A DNA stretch of 64,000 nt from Paenibacillus caseinilyticus (GTDB taxonomy: Bacteria; Bacillota; Bacilli; Paenibacillales; NBRC-103111): positions 620,001 to 684,000 of the forward strand of contig NZ_JAQAGY010000001.1 in assembly GCF_027533645.1 (NCBI RefSeq), written 5' to 3'. The notes below the pieces were generated by a model that was not told the DNA's origin, made no database searches, and saw nothing but the letters and a program-made list of their open reading frames with translations. Positions 50,974-59,727 of this stretch are shown piece by piece; position 1 is the stretch's first letter; each line of letters begins with the position of its first letter. The translations under genes and the position numbers were made by a program.

Positions 50974-50985
50974 ATTATATCAAAT
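50974..50985 (-). promoter_or_regulatory. Conserved -10 region of lectin gene 3
   Basis: ATTTGATATAAT on the minus strand, identical to 42863-42874 before lectin gene 1, about 40 bases before the start codon. Confidence 0.5.
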
Positions 50986-51250
50986 AATTACCTATTAAGT
51001 TTATTATTTACTATTATTTAATAGTTAAACTATTATTAAATCATTATGCACGAGCGTGTCAACGTCGCGATCACCGATGCTGTTGATCTCCCGAGCCCAC
51101 GGTGGCTAAATCGATCCAGCTCAACTGCGACAGCATATTTCTGCAGATGGATCTTATTGAAGAGCCTTGACGGCTTGATCGCTCCACCTCATAAATGATG
51201 TTATTTTATTGGATTTAATTCACGTCTAACCATGATGTACTAATTCTTCA
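50986..51250. other. Intergenic stretch in the island
   Basis: No gene or clear signal seen. The left part is extremely AT-rich (runs of TTATTA); the right part has normal composition and may be decayed coding DNA. Confidence 0.3.
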
Positions 51251-51616
51251 GTGCCGATGTCGGTAATATTGTTTGAGGACCTATATAATTGCTTACTATT
51301 TTTTTACGGTGATTCCAAGCTTGGAAGACTTGAGTCGAGTACTGATGCGGATTGGTTTATTTTCGAACCTAATCCAAGTACTATCTTCCTTGGAGCTACA
51401 GCACTTGTGACTTTGGTTGCACCTAAAGGGTATCCATATAATCTTCGTATTCTGACGAGTACGGGAGCTGCTGTACCGAAGCAAAAGATAAAGTTAAGTG
51501 AAAATTTTTCTCAATATATGATTTATTTAGGCCCATGTACTTCCTATAGATTTAGTGTTGAAAGCTGGGATGGTAATAATAATCCTAACTTCGATTACAA
51601 TCTGTCAGTCCAATAA
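51251..51616 (+). CDS. Fragment of a pre-peptidase C-terminal (PPC) domain protein
   Basis: The 121-residue frame (from GTG) has the PPC-domain order: LGRLESSTDADWFIFEP (the xDxDWF core), VTLVAPKGYPYNLRIL, then YRFSVESWDGNNNPNFDYNL. PPC domains normally sit at the C-terminus of secreted enzymes. No signal peptide or catalytic domain is present, and there is no convincing ribosome binding site, so it is probably the 3' remnant of a larger secreted protein gene. Confidence 0.5.
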   Translation: MPMSVILFEDLYNCLLFFYGDSKLGRLESSTDADWFIFEPNPSTIFLGATALVTLVAPKGYPYNLRILTSTGAAVPKQKIKLSENFSQYMIYLGPCTSYRFSVESWDGNNNPNFDYNLSVQ

Positions 51617-51757
51617 TTCTCCTCCCGATGGTACTACTTTTCGATAGCTTTTATAAAGGATGTTCTCCGCAATAGCGTGAGAATGTCCCTTTTTCTATTC
51701 TCACGGATCAGACCTGTTGATTAACCAAATTCTGTTGATTTATTTCTTTGAACCTTA

Positions 51758-52108
51758 TTAAGTACAAGGTTCGATTGAATGACCCAGTTGCTGGGCAGCA
51801 TATAACTGACCGTACACTGCATTTTGTGTGGTGCCGAAGAGAACAGGTTTCGAGACATTTCCCACGCTCCCCGTCTTGAGTTTGCCATCACAAAGCAAGC
51901 CCAGTTCGGCACTGTTGCTATCGTCCGCGTTGGGCGTACATTCAATCGCTGCTTGTCTCGGCGTCAACCAGCTTTGAAGGCTGCCCATTTGCTTGATGCC
52001 CCAGCCATTCTGGCCACCCCATCCTCCTTTGAACAATGTTTCTGCATGAGCGACATCCTCTGTAGACTCCAATAAGGGATGATCTCCGTCAGATGAATCG
52101 GAGACCAT
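51758..52108 (-). CDS. Uncertain hypothetical ORF spanning the repeat boundary
   Basis: The 116-residue frame has protein-like composition (STEDVAHAETLFKGGWGGQN, LKTGSVGNVSKPVLFGTTQN) but no ribosome binding site and no known family. Its first half lies in the duplicated segment; in the left copy the same frame runs into unrelated sequence after LTPRQAA. That the repeat boundary cuts this frame suggests it existed before the duplication. Confidence 0.3.
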   Translation of the reverse strand: MVSDSSDGDHPLLESTEDVAHAETLFKGGWGGQNGWGIKQMGSLQSWLTPRQAAIECTPNADDSNSAELGLLCDGKLKTGSVGNVSKPVLFGTTQNAVYGQLYAAQQLGHSIEPCT

Positions 52109-53235
52109 CCCTTATTCAATATCATTTTCCACTCCCGCTGGACTCTTTCGCCCCCATCAGAACCTGGAATGGAAAGGATGAGCCTACACCCTGTTTCGTT
52201 TCGGCGTCAGCCTCCGGAATCATCCCCTCTTGTGCTACCCCTGCCCTTGCGACGCCTTCAGGTTCGTGTAGAAGTTGGCGTTCGTCACGGACATGTAAGG
52301 GCCAAGCCACAGGAAACCAATCCCTGCCGTCAACACCGCCAGCAGCACCCATCCGAGGAAACTAAGCCCCAGGACAAAATAGCGCCACTTGTGTCCTTTC
52401 ATCATTTCCTTGCTGCGGCTAAGCGCTTCCATCGCCGTCAGCTCCGGCTCGTCGATCCGGATATAATAGGCCATCGAATAGCTCAGCGCCGCGACAATGC
52501 CCGGAATAATCAGCAGCAGCATCCACAGCAGTACGAAGAGCGTGGAGAGCAGGTACAGTACCAAGGCCGGCACGAACTTCACAAACCCCTGAAGCAGATC
52601 GTCCACGGCGGCCCCTTCTCCGCGGTGCACCCGGAGGAAGTAGTAGGCCGAGCCCCAAGCGATCGGCCCCGAGATAACCAGGCTCAGCAGCGAACCGCCC
52701 TTCGGTATTCCGGAGACCAGGAGTGAGACAGCAATGGTAATCAGCGTTACGGCAGCTGCCTTCCACCAGTTCCCTCTCAGCTGCTGAAGCGCCCTGGTTT
52801 TCAATTCGGTGATCGTTGCAATCCCTTCCACGTTGTCTCCCCTTTCCTTCTAAAACACTTTCTTGGCGCCCTGCTCCGCTTTGAGAATCTCCACCGCTTC
52901 GCGAAACCGCAGCGAATGCACGACCTCCCGCTCCCGCAAAAACTTAAGACCATCCTGCAGGTCCACATCGTCCGTCAGGTCGATCAGCCACTGGTAGGTG
53001 GCCCTGGCCTTCTCTTCCGCCGCAATGTCTTCATACAGGTCTGCGATCGGATCTCCCTTGGCTTGGATATAAGCGGCCGTCCATGGCACCCCGGAAGCGT
53101 TCTGATAGAACAGCGCCCGGTCATGGGCCGCGTAATGGTCATCCAGCCCGGCAGCCTTGAGCTGCTCCACCGTGGCGTCCTTGGTGAGCTTGTAGACCAT
53201 GGTAGCGATCATCTCGAGGTGCGCGAATTCCTCCG
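51946..53235. repeat. Direct repeat, right (intact) copy of the 1290-base segment
   Basis: Matches 36535-37824 in the same orientation. It contains the intact DUF975 gene and most of cotJC, and its right end lies inside cotJC, which continues normally to 53419. So this copy is the original site and the left copy the derivative. Confidence 0.9.
52235..52831 (-). CDS. DUF975 family membrane protein
   Basis: The 198-residue protein has six hydrophobic segments and the DUF975 marks: an N-terminal LKTRALQQLRGNWWKAAAVTLI, a central FLRVHRGEGAAVDDLLQGF, and ELTAMEALSRSKEMMKGHKWRYF before the last pair of helices. DUF975 proteins are of unknown function. GTG start with GGGGAG upstream. It follows cotJC by 18 bases, so it is probably the fourth gene of the cotJ operon. 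A dead copy is at 36800-37419. Confidence 0.8.
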   Translation of the reverse strand: MEGIATITELKTRALQQLRGNWWKAAAVTLITIAVSLLVSGIPKGGSLLSLVISGPIAWGSAYYFLRVHRGEGAAVDDLLQGFVKFVPALVLYLLSTLFVLLWMLLLIIPGIVAALSYSMAYYIRIDEPELTAMEALSRSKEMMKGHKWRYFVLGLSFLGWVLLAVLTAGIGFLWLGPYMSVTNANFYTNLKASQGQG

Positions 53236-53419
53236 TACCGATGTCGGTTAGCAATCCAATGACCTTATCGGGAATCGAATACCGCTGATTGAGATAACGC
53301 AGGGCCGCGGCGAGCTCCCCATCCGCTCCGCCGTACTGCTCGAGCAGCAGTCTGGCCATGCGGGGATCGCACTTGCCTACCTTCACCGGATACTGCAGCT
53401 TTTTCTCATAGATCCACAT
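52850..53419 (-). CDS. cotJC: Spore coat protein CotJC, manganese-catalase family
   Basis: The 189-residue protein is the short manganese-catalase-like CotJC. It has a four-helix bundle with metal-type residues in GTEEFAHLEMIATMVYKLTK (about 62-80) and the second Glu/His set in DIAAEEKARATYQWL and HSLRFREAVEIL. It starts MWIYEKKLQYPVKVGKCDPR. CotJC is laid down in the Bacillus spore coat with CotJA. AAGGAGTGAGG precedes the ATG. Third gene of cotJA-cotJB-cotJC. Confidence 0.93.
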   Translation of the reverse strand: MWIYEKKLQYPVKVGKCDPRMARLLLEQYGGADGELAAALRYLNQRYSIPDKVIGLLTDIGTEEFAHLEMIATMVYKLTKDATVEQLKAAGLDDHYAAHDRALFYQNASGVPWTAAYIQAKGDPIADLYEDIAAEEKARATYQWLIDLTDDVDLQDGLKFLREREVVHSLRFREAVEILKAEQGAKKVF

Positions 53420-53453
53420 GCGCCCTCACTCCTTCCCCCTTGTAAGCTCCATC

Positions 53454-53720
53454 TCAGACCTGCCAGGGCCACGGAACCTCCACCCATTCCCAAGGCTCTC
53501 GGGTAAAGCTGTGCCCGTAGGACATCAGCGGGCCGAACACCTGTTGAAACCGGTGGGCCAGACCCATACGGTGCTGGGCAAATTGGTTGTACTGCGCCAG
53601 GGCCTGCGGATCCCCTGGATGGGTATCCAGGTACAGCGTAAGTTCCACGAGCACAAAATCGACGGCCTGCAGCTCCTGAAGCTGGACATAAAACTGCTCA
53701 GGCATAGCCTTGCGTTCCAT
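53454..53720 (-). CDS. cotJB: Spore coat protein CotJB
   Basis: The 88-residue protein matches CotJB (QFYVQLQELQAVDFVLVELTLYLDTHP, then PLMSYGHSF and WVEVPWPWQV at the end). It is an inner-coat component made with CotJA and CotJC. The ATG at 53720 is preferred because GGAGG lies 7 bases upstream; an ATG at 53726 is only one base from it. It is 34 bases before cotJC and 21 bases after cotJA. Confidence 0.9.
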   Translation of the reverse strand: MERKAMPEQFYVQLQELQAVDFVLVELTLYLDTHPGDPQALAQYNQFAQHRMGLAHRFQQVFGPLMSYGHSFTREPWEWVEVPWPWQV

Positions 53721-53741
53721 ACGCATTCCTCCTGTCCAGAG

Positions 53742-53945
53742 TTAGGTATTCTTTCGTTCATACGGGCTGTAGAGGGCGGGCCACAGCGTTCCCCGGCATA
53801 AGGCCTCGTGGGGCGGGAACTGCGGCAGACCGGGCGGCTGGTAGCGGATATAGAGATTCGGCGGCGTTGCGTAAGTCTTCACCGTGATCGGCGGGCAGGG
53901 GTCGCAGGGACCGATATAAGGGAACCAAACTTTGACCTGATCCAT
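53742..53945 (-). CDS. cotJA: Spore coat associated protein CotJA
   Basis: The 67-residue Pro-rich protein has the CotJA layout (VWFPYIGPCDPCPPITVKTY, then PPNLYIRYQPPGLPQFPPHEAL and GTLWPALYSPY). CotJA is needed to anchor CotJC in the coat. The ATG at 53945 follows AAAAGGAGG by 11 bases. First gene of the cotJ operon behind a SigE-like promoter. Confidence 0.9.
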   Translation of the reverse strand: MDQVKVWFPYIGPCDPCPPITVKTYATPPNLYIRYQPPGLPQFPPHEALCRGTLWPALYSPYERKNT

Positions 53946-53978
53946 AGCGGGGCGGGCCTCCTTTTGCATGCTCCCAAC

Positions 53979-54008
53979 ATTTATACATTGTTGGCTTGTC
54001 CATTATGC
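53979..54008 (-). promoter_or_regulatory. SigE-like promoter of the cotJ operon
   Basis: On the minus strand GCATAAT (54008-54002) and GTATAAAT (53986-53979) are 15 bases apart, resembling the mother-cell SigE promoter that drives cotJ in Bacillus subtilis. Confidence 0.4.
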
Positions 54009-54092
54009 GTATAAAATGACATCGTACCGATATACAAGAGGACAACATTCAAATTCGCTACTTCCAGCGAGGAAAAGGAGACGCCTGCCCTA

Positions 54093-54773
54093 ATGAAGAA
54101 TGCGATCACCAAGATGATTCTTACGTCCGCCGCCGCCGCTGTCTTCGTTACCGCAAGCCCAGCCTTCGTTCCTCCCGTTCAAGCCGCTGCGGCCGCGTTC
54201 ACACCCTTGTACCAAGGTATGACTTCGGATGCCGTATCCCAGCTTCAGCGCGACCTCAAGACATTAGGTTATTTTACTTACCCGACCATTACGGGATACT
54301 ACGGCACGGTAACCGCCGATGCGGTTCGTGCCTTCCAGACGGCCTACAGCCTCCCTGTCACCGGCTCGGTGGACGCTACGACACGTGCACGCATCGACTT
54401 TGCGCTGGTCCGTAGATCCATCGTGACGGACTCCTATCAATATATCCGCGTCCCTTACCTGTGGGGCGGTGCAACACCGGCCGGCTTTGACTGCTCCGGC
54501 TTCGTCTATTACATGTTCACCACTCATGGCGTACCGATGACGCGCACCACTTCGGCCACGATGGCTACCATGGGCACACCGGTCGACAAAGCCAAGCTCG
54601 TCCCGGGCGACCTCGTCTTCTTCACACTGGGTACCCCTGGGATCGTCTCCCATGTGGGCATCTATGTCGGCAACGGCGAATTCATTTCGGCCCTCAGCTC
54701 CGTAGGCGTTTACGTCCAGAAGCTGGACAACACGTACTGGGGACCCAAGTACCTGGGCGCCCGCCGCTTCTAA
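54093..54773 (+). CDS. Secreted NlpC/P60 peptidoglycan hydrolase with peptidoglycan-binding domain
   Basis: The 226-residue protein has a signal peptide (to about VQA-A, residue 32), a PG_binding_1 domain (about 38-105: LYQGMTSDAVSQLQRDLKTLGYF, YGTVTADAVRAFQ) and an NlpC/P60 domain (about 112-226). The catalytic Cys is in FDCSGFVYYM near 133, and the His in VSHVGIYVG near 187. It would cut the gamma-D-Glu-diaminopimelate bond in wall peptides. A perfect bidirectional terminator follows. Confidence 0.93.
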   Translation: MKNAITKMILTSAAAAVFVTASPAFVPPVQAAAAAFTPLYQGMTSDAVSQLQRDLKTLGYFTYPTITGYYGTVTADAVRAFQTAYSLPVTGSVDATTRARIDFALVRRSIVTDSYQYIRVPYLWGGATPAGFDCSGFVYYMFTTHGVPMTRTTSATMATMGTPVDKAKLVPGDLVFFTLGTPGIVSHVGIYVGNGEFISALSSVGVYVQKLDNTYWGPKYLGARRF

Positions 54774-54790
54774 TCTCTTAGAAGAACATA

Positions 54791-54829
54791 CAAAAAGCGG
54801 GACCGCGATAATCGCGGTCCCGCTTTTTG
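54791..54829. terminator. Bidirectional terminator between the NlpC/P60 and YitT genes
   Basis: A nearly perfect palindrome (CAAAAAGCGGGACCGCGAT and its complement) with A5 and T5 at the two ends, between convergent genes. Confidence 0.9.
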
Positions 54830-54854
54830 TATGCCCTCTAAGCCCTCTAATGCT

Positions 54855-55739
54855 TCAGTGGATGTCCTTCTTCTTGAACCTGCCGCCCTTCACATCGTGA
54901 ATATTACCGACAGCAAGGAAAGCTGTAGGATCGAGCTCCTCGACGATGGACTTTAGCTTCGCTTCCTCCAGCCGGTTGATCACGCAGAAGATCACACGCC
55001 GGCTTCCGCCGGTAAAGCCGCCTTCCCCATTCAAATAGGTAACTCCCCGCCCGAGACGCTGTATAATCGCCTCGCCGATATCGCGGCTGTTCTCGCTGAT
55101 AATCCACACGGCTTTCGACTCGTCGAAGCCTTCGATGGTGATATCGATCATCTTGAAGGCAATATAGTAGGCAATGAGCGAATACATCGCATGGTCCCAG
55201 CCGAAGACGAATCCCGCGCTGCTCAAGATGAACAGATTGAAGAACATGACGATTTCGCCAACGGAGAAGGGCAGCTTTCTGCCGAAGAGAATGGCCAGGA
55301 TCTCGGTACCGTCTAGCGATCCGCCCGAGCGGATGACCAGGCCAACGCCAATGCCGAGGATAATGCCCCCGAACACCGCAGCAAGCAGCGGGTCCACGGT
55401 CAAGGCCTGAACCGGATGCAGCAGCCAGGTCCCGATGGACATCAACGTCACGGCGTAGAGAGTGGATAAGGCGAATGTCTTGCCGATCTGTTTATAACCC
55501 ATGATCAGAAAAGGCAGGTTATACAGCAGAAGGAAGAGGCCAATCGGAAGCGCGGAGAGATGCGAGGTAATGATCGAGATGCCGACGATGCCCCCGTCGA
55601 TAATGTCGTTGGGCACCAGGAAGATTTCGAGTCCTACGGAGACCAGAGCGGCTCCGAAGAAGATCAGAACGGCCCGCCGTATGATTTTGGCCAGTGAAGT
55701 TTTCGTATGCTGCTTGGCCGCGGGAAGCTGTGCCTCCAT
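54855..55739 (-). CDS. YitT family membrane protein
   Basis: The 294-residue protein has five or six membrane segments (FFGAALVSVGLEIFLVPNDIIDGGIVGISIIT; GGIILGIGVGLVIRSGGSLDGTEI) and a C-terminal DUF2179 domain (GRGVTYLNGEGGFTGGSRRVIFCVINRLEEAKL). This is the YitT/YpjC architecture of Bacillus, without a settled function. The ATG at 55739 follows AAGGGGG; the frame is open to 55829, but those residues are not family-like. Confidence 0.9.
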   Translation of the reverse strand: MEAQLPAAKQHTKTSLAKIIRRAVLIFFGAALVSVGLEIFLVPNDIIDGGIVGISIITSHLSALPIGLFLLLYNLPFLIMGYKQIGKTFALSTLYAVTLMSIGTWLLHPVQALTVDPLLAAVFGGIILGIGVGLVIRSGGSLDGTEILAILFGRKLPFSVGEIVMFFNLFILSSAGFVFGWDHAMYSLIAYYIAFKMIDITIEGFDESKAVWIISENSRDIGEAIIQRLGRGVTYLNGEGGFTGGSRRVIFCVINRLEEAKLKSIVEELDPTAFLAVGNIHDVKGGRFKKKDIH

Positions 55740-55867
55740 CCATTGTCCCCCTTGGTTCGTTACGCCTGCTGCACGGCACCAGCTCCTGTGGGCTGAACTT
55801 AACCCCAAGACCAATACCCCGAGCGGCATAACAACACGTCACATAACTTGAGGCTGTGCAGTGATGC

Positions 55868-56917
55868 CTATCCGTCGAGCTTGATATTGATCTTGAGGAG
55901 GCCTACGCGGCGCAGGGCCGAATAGACGATCACCATGACGGGACCGAGGATAAGGCCGATCGCCCCCATGAGCTGGAACCCTACATAGATGCTGATGAGT
56001 GCAGCCAGCGCGTTGATGCCTACCGCGTCACCGATAATCTTCGGTTCGATAATGCGGCGGAAGATGAGAATGACAAGGAACAGCACAAGGAGGCCGATGC
56101 CTAGGTGCGAATCCCCCACGAGGAAGCTGTATCCCGCCCAAGGGAACAGGACGGCGCTGACGCCGAGCACCGGAAGAATATCGACGAGCACAATCAAGAG
56201 TGCGATGGCCATCGGATAGTCGACGCGCAGAATGAGCAGACCGATCAGCGTGACGATATAGGTCAGCAGGGAGATGATGAACTGGGCCAGAATGAACCCG
56301 AAGATGGCGCGGCGCAGATCCACAAGTACGGTGGCGACTTTGGAACGCGAGCCCGGGTCGAACAAACCGAGGAACGACTGGTACAGCTTCGGAAGGCTCA
56401 ATGAGATCAAATACAGGCCGATTACGAAGACCACAAAAAAGATGAACAGGCTCGGAATCGTCTTCGCGACGCCGATGGAATACCGCGACACGCCGGCAAG
56501 GATGCTCTTCAGGCTCTCCGTGACCGCACCGACACCTGAACCGAGCCACTTTTGGACCTGTTCCGCCATACCGGCAGGAAGCGCCTCATAGATCAGCTCG
56601 GTTTTGGCCGACGTGTCATTGAACAGCGCAACGGCGTTATTGAGATAGTCGGGAGCATTCTTTGAGAGCTGCACGAGCTCCGAGACCATTTTGAAGCCCA
56701 CAAGGTAGACGAACCCTAGGAATAAACCGGTATACAGGGTGCAGGCGATCACCGCCGCGGGAATCCGTCCGAACTTCAGGTATTTCACCATCGCCGTGAT
56801 GACCGGTTCGATAAGAATGGCAATCAAGATAGCCAGCAAAAAGGGAAAGCCGGTGGTAAACAGAGCGTAGAGCAGCACGGCGCTTAAAGCGCAGAAAAGC
56901 AAAGTACGAAGCGGCAT
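55868..56917 (-). CDS. ytvI: Sporulation membrane protein YtvI (AI-2E transporter family)
   Basis: The 349-residue protein has about eight membrane segments in the AI-2E exporter pattern (FPFLLAILIAILIEPVI at the start; FILAQFIISLLTYIVTLIGLLIL; ILPVLGVSAVLFPWAGY; EPKIIGDAVGINALAALISIYVGF). The sequence is closest to the YtvI subgroup, which is linked to sporulation in bacilli. It lies 21 bases after the CNNM gene on the same strand, so the two may be co-transcribed. Confidence 0.85.
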   Translation of the reverse strand: MPLRTLLFCALSAVLLYALFTTGFPFLLAILIAILIEPVITAMVKYLKFGRIPAAVIACTLYTGLFLGFVYLVGFKMVSELVQLSKNAPDYLNNAVALFNDTSAKTELIYEALPAGMAEQVQKWLGSGVGAVTESLKSILAGVSRYSIGVAKTIPSLFIFFVVFVIGLYLISLSLPKLYQSFLGLFDPGSRSKVATVLVDLRRAIFGFILAQFIISLLTYIVTLIGLLILRVDYPMAIALLIVLVDILPVLGVSAVLFPWAGYSFLVGDSHLGIGLLVLFLVILIFRRIIEPKIIGDAVGINALAALISIYVGFQLMGAIGLILGPVMVIVYSALRRVGLLKINIKLDG

Positions 56918-56938
56918 CTAGCGAGTGACCTCCCAGTC

Positions 56939-58327
56939 CTATTCTTGTTCCTGATTAGTACCTGGCGGCTCCGTCATCAGTATCCGGTCCGGCAGCTTCG
57001 GTTCGGTCGTAATCTTGACTCTCAGCACCCGAAGCCGTTCGGTCTCGGTAATCTCATAGACGAAGCCTTCATAGGCATACTTGCGGCCGCGGGCAACGGA
57101 CCCTTCCAGCTGCTTGAACAGCCAGCCGCCGATGGAGTCGACCTCGTCGTCCACAATGCCGAGTGCGAGCATATCGTCGAGCTCTTCCAGAAGCACCCGG
57201 CCGTCTACGGAGTAGCCGTCGCTGAGCTTCTCGATCTCCGGCTTCTCGCCTTCGTCGAATTCGTCGTGCATCTCGCCTACGATTTCTTCGAGAATATCTT
57301 CCGCCGTCAGCAGCCCTGCGGTACCGCCGTATTCGTCGATAACCACGGCCAGCTGCGACCGCTTGCGCTGCATGAGCTTCAGCACATGGGAAATTTCCAT
57401 CGATTCCGGCACCATGAGGACCGGCCTCAGGAAGTCTTTTAATTCGTGCGCTTTGTCGGGCTCCGCCGTCAGCAGATCCGACATATGAACGAATCCGACG
57501 ATCTCGTCTTTGTCGTTCGTTGCCACCGGATACCGGGTATGCTTCGTTTCGTAGACCATCTTCAGGTTCTCTTCGAAGCTCAGCTCCGTGAACAAGCAGT
57601 CCATATCTGTGCGAGGCAGCATAATTTCACGGGCGACCCGGTCGGAGAATTCGAAGATATTATCGAAGAGGGCGAGCTCGTCTTTGTCGATATGCCCGCT
57701 GCGTGCACTCTGGTCCATGAGGATACGGATTTCTTCCTCGGTATGAGCCGCTTCGTGTTCGGTGGCAGGCTGGACGCCCACCAGCCGGAGCAGCCGGTTG
57801 GCAGCTCCGTTCAGCAGCCAGATTACGGGATAGAATACGCGGTAGAACAGCATCAAGGGGGCCGACAGCCACAGGGAGGTCAGTTCGGATTTCTGGATGG
57901 CCAGCGACTTCGGCGCCAGTTCCCCCAGCACAATATGCAGGAACGTAATGGAGGCGAAGGCGATCGCAAAAGCTACGGCATCGGCATACCAAGCGTTCTC
58001 GAGCCCGAGCACGGCGAATGCCGGCTCCACGATCAGGTGGGAGATCGCAGGCTCCCCCACCCAGCCGAGGCCGAGCGAAGCGAGCGTAATCCCCAGCTGG
58101 GTAGAGGACAGGTACGCGTCAAGCTTGCTCGTGACGGCAAGGGCATAGCGCGCCTTGCCATGGCCCTCGCTCTCCAGCTGCTGAAGACGCGACTGTCTTA
58201 CTTTGACGAGAGCGAACTCTGCTGCGACGAAGAAACCGTTCAAGAGCACCAAGAATAAGACCAAGAGAAGGTTGAGGGAGATCGCCCCCAAATCAAAACC
58301 TGTACTATGACTGTCGAGTGCGTCCAA
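56939..58327 (-). CDS. CNNM/CorC-type transporter-associated protein (hemolysin family)
   Basis: The roughly 462-residue protein has a DUF21/CNNM membrane domain with three or four helices (LLLVLFLVLLNGFFVAAEFALVK), two CBS domains (about 215-340, PRTDMDCLF ... TRYPVATNDKDEIVGFVHMSDLL ... SQLAVVIDEYGGTAGLLTAEDILEEIVG) and a C-terminal CorC_HlyC domain. Such proteins (YrkA, MpfA and others) act in magnesium efflux. The TTG at 58327 is ten bases from AAAGGAG and preferred over TTG 58336, which is one base from it. Confidence 0.88.
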   Translation of the reverse strand: MDALDSHSTGFDLGAISLNLLLVLFLVLLNGFFVAAEFALVKVRQSRLQQLESEGHGKARYALAVTSKLDAYLSSTQLGITLASLGLGWVGEPAISHLIVEPAFAVLGLENAWYADAVAFAIAFASITFLHIVLGELAPKSLAIQKSELTSLWLSAPLMLFYRVFYPVIWLLNGAANRLLRLVGVQPATEHEAAHTEEEIRILMDQSARSGHIDKDELALFDNIFEFSDRVAREIMLPRTDMDCLFTELSFEENLKMVYETKHTRYPVATNDKDEIVGFVHMSDLLTAEPDKAHELKDFLRPVLMVPESMEISHVLKLMQRKRSQLAVVIDEYGGTAGLLTAEDILEEIVGEMHDEFDEGEKPEIEKLSDGYSVDGRVLLEELDDMLALGIVDDEVDSIGGWLFKQLEGSVARGRKYAYEGFVYEITETERLRVLRVKITTEPKLPDRILMTEPPGTNQEQE

Positions 58328-58374
58328 TGACGTCAATCTCCTTTGCGTATATAGGATGAAGGAAGGGGCAGACC

Positions 58375-59511
58375 TTAGACCACAGCACGCCGGGAACTGA
58401 AGTCCACTTCCTTGTAATATGTATCCGCGACCAGCAGATTGGGCCCGCAGCAGCTAGCTGCCGGACAATAGCAGGAGACCGTCCCGTTCAGCGGATGGTC
58501 CTTCCAACGGAGGAATACGTCCTCCAGCCTGTCTCTATGTACATTACCCAAAGAAGGCACGTCAGAAAAATCGGTTACATAGACATCCCCCGTAAAGAGA
58601 TTCACATTCAAGCGATTGCGGCCGTCAGGGTCGTTACGGACCGTCACATTCGGCTCCGTACGCAAACGCCGTACAAGCGCCCTGTCGGCTTCCAGCGGAC
58701 TGCAGGCGTAGAACGGCAGCGTGCCGAAGAGCATCCAGAGGTCGGCATCACGCCCGTCGAGCAGCTTCGAGATCGCCGCGCGCGTGTCATCCAGCGACAG
58801 ACGGGGCAGGTGGGAAGCAAAAGCACTCGGGTACATCGGATGCACCTCATGACGCTGGCAGCCCATATCCCGGATCATCCGGTGAATCGGCACGAGTTTG
58901 TCGTGTGTCTTGTAGTTGATCATACTCTCCGCCGATACGAACATACCGCCGCGAGTCAGCGCAACCGCGTTCTCCACCATCCGGTCGTACAGCTTGTAGG
59001 CGGTCTCCCTGCTGACCGGCCGGGAGGATCGTTCGAACCCGACCCCGTAGAAGTCGTCGCCGTTCAAGTAATTGAATGAAATATGCATGACATCCAGGTA
59101 CGGCGCCATGGCCTCATAGCGGGACAAATCCAGGGTGATGTTCGAATTAAGCTGGGAGCGCACCCCCCTCTCCCGGGCATACCGGAGAACCGGAACAATA
59201 TAATCCCTCACCGTAGCTGCATGATAGCTCGGTTCGCCCCCTGTAATGGAGATCGTCTCCAGATGTTCCACCTCATCGAGGCGTTTTAGGATCGACGCTA
59301 CAGGGATTCGGGGGCCTTCGGTCATGGCCAGGGACTCGCCCACCGCACAATGCTCGCAGCGCATATTGCAAAGATTCGTAACCGTGAGCTCGACGCTCGT
59401 CAGCCGGTGCTCCCCGTAGGTACGGAACGAGTGGATCGGCTCCCAAGGGTCATTGCTCGGGGTTATAGGGGGAAGGTCCTTCAAGAGACCTTCCTGGTTA
59501 GATTCGGACAT
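58375..59511 (-). CDS. yfkAB: Radical SAM protein YfkAB
   Basis: The 378-residue protein has the radical SAM cluster Cys48-x3-Cys52-x2-Cys55 (NLCNMRCEHC), ISITGGEPSYH near 92, and a C-terminal cysteine group (CYCPAASCCG near 350) that probably binds a second iron-sulfur cluster. This is the full-length YfkAB form (yfkA and yfkB are joined), whose substrate is unknown. It has a typical length. It is monocistronic: 47 bases precede the CNNM start and 216 follow from the YunD stop. Confidence 0.9.
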   Translation of the reverse strand: MSESNQEGLLKDLPPITPSNDPWEPIHSFRTYGEHRLTSVELTVTNLCNMRCEHCAVGESLAMTEGPRIPVASILKRLDEVEHLETISITGGEPSYHAATVRDYIVPVLRYARERGVRSQLNSNITLDLSRYEAMAPYLDVMHISFNYLNGDDFYGVGFERSSRPVSRETAYKLYDRMVENAVALTRGGMFVSAESMINYKTHDKLVPIHRMIRDMGCQRHEVHPMYPSAFASHLPRLSLDDTRAAISKLLDGRDADLWMLFGTLPFYACSPLEADRALVRRLRTEPNVTVRNDPDGRNRLNVNLFTGDVYVTDFSDVPSLGNVHRDRLEDVFLRWKDHPLNGTVSCYCPAASCCGPNLLVADTYYKEVDFSSRRAVV

Positions 59512-59727
59512 GGTTATTCTTCACACCTGACTCTTTCGAAAGTTTCATGGTATAGATATATACTTCCCATTGTAGCGTAATACGAATGTAATGAAAAGAA
59601 AAGGAAGCACGGCCTCCGGCATCCAGCTCCGCAGCCTGTCATGTTCCCGGACCAGCGAGCAGCCCGCACTCCTGCAGCGGAGGCGAGCTCACCTTGTTAA
59701 GCTGGGCACACCGCGCCGCTTCACAGT

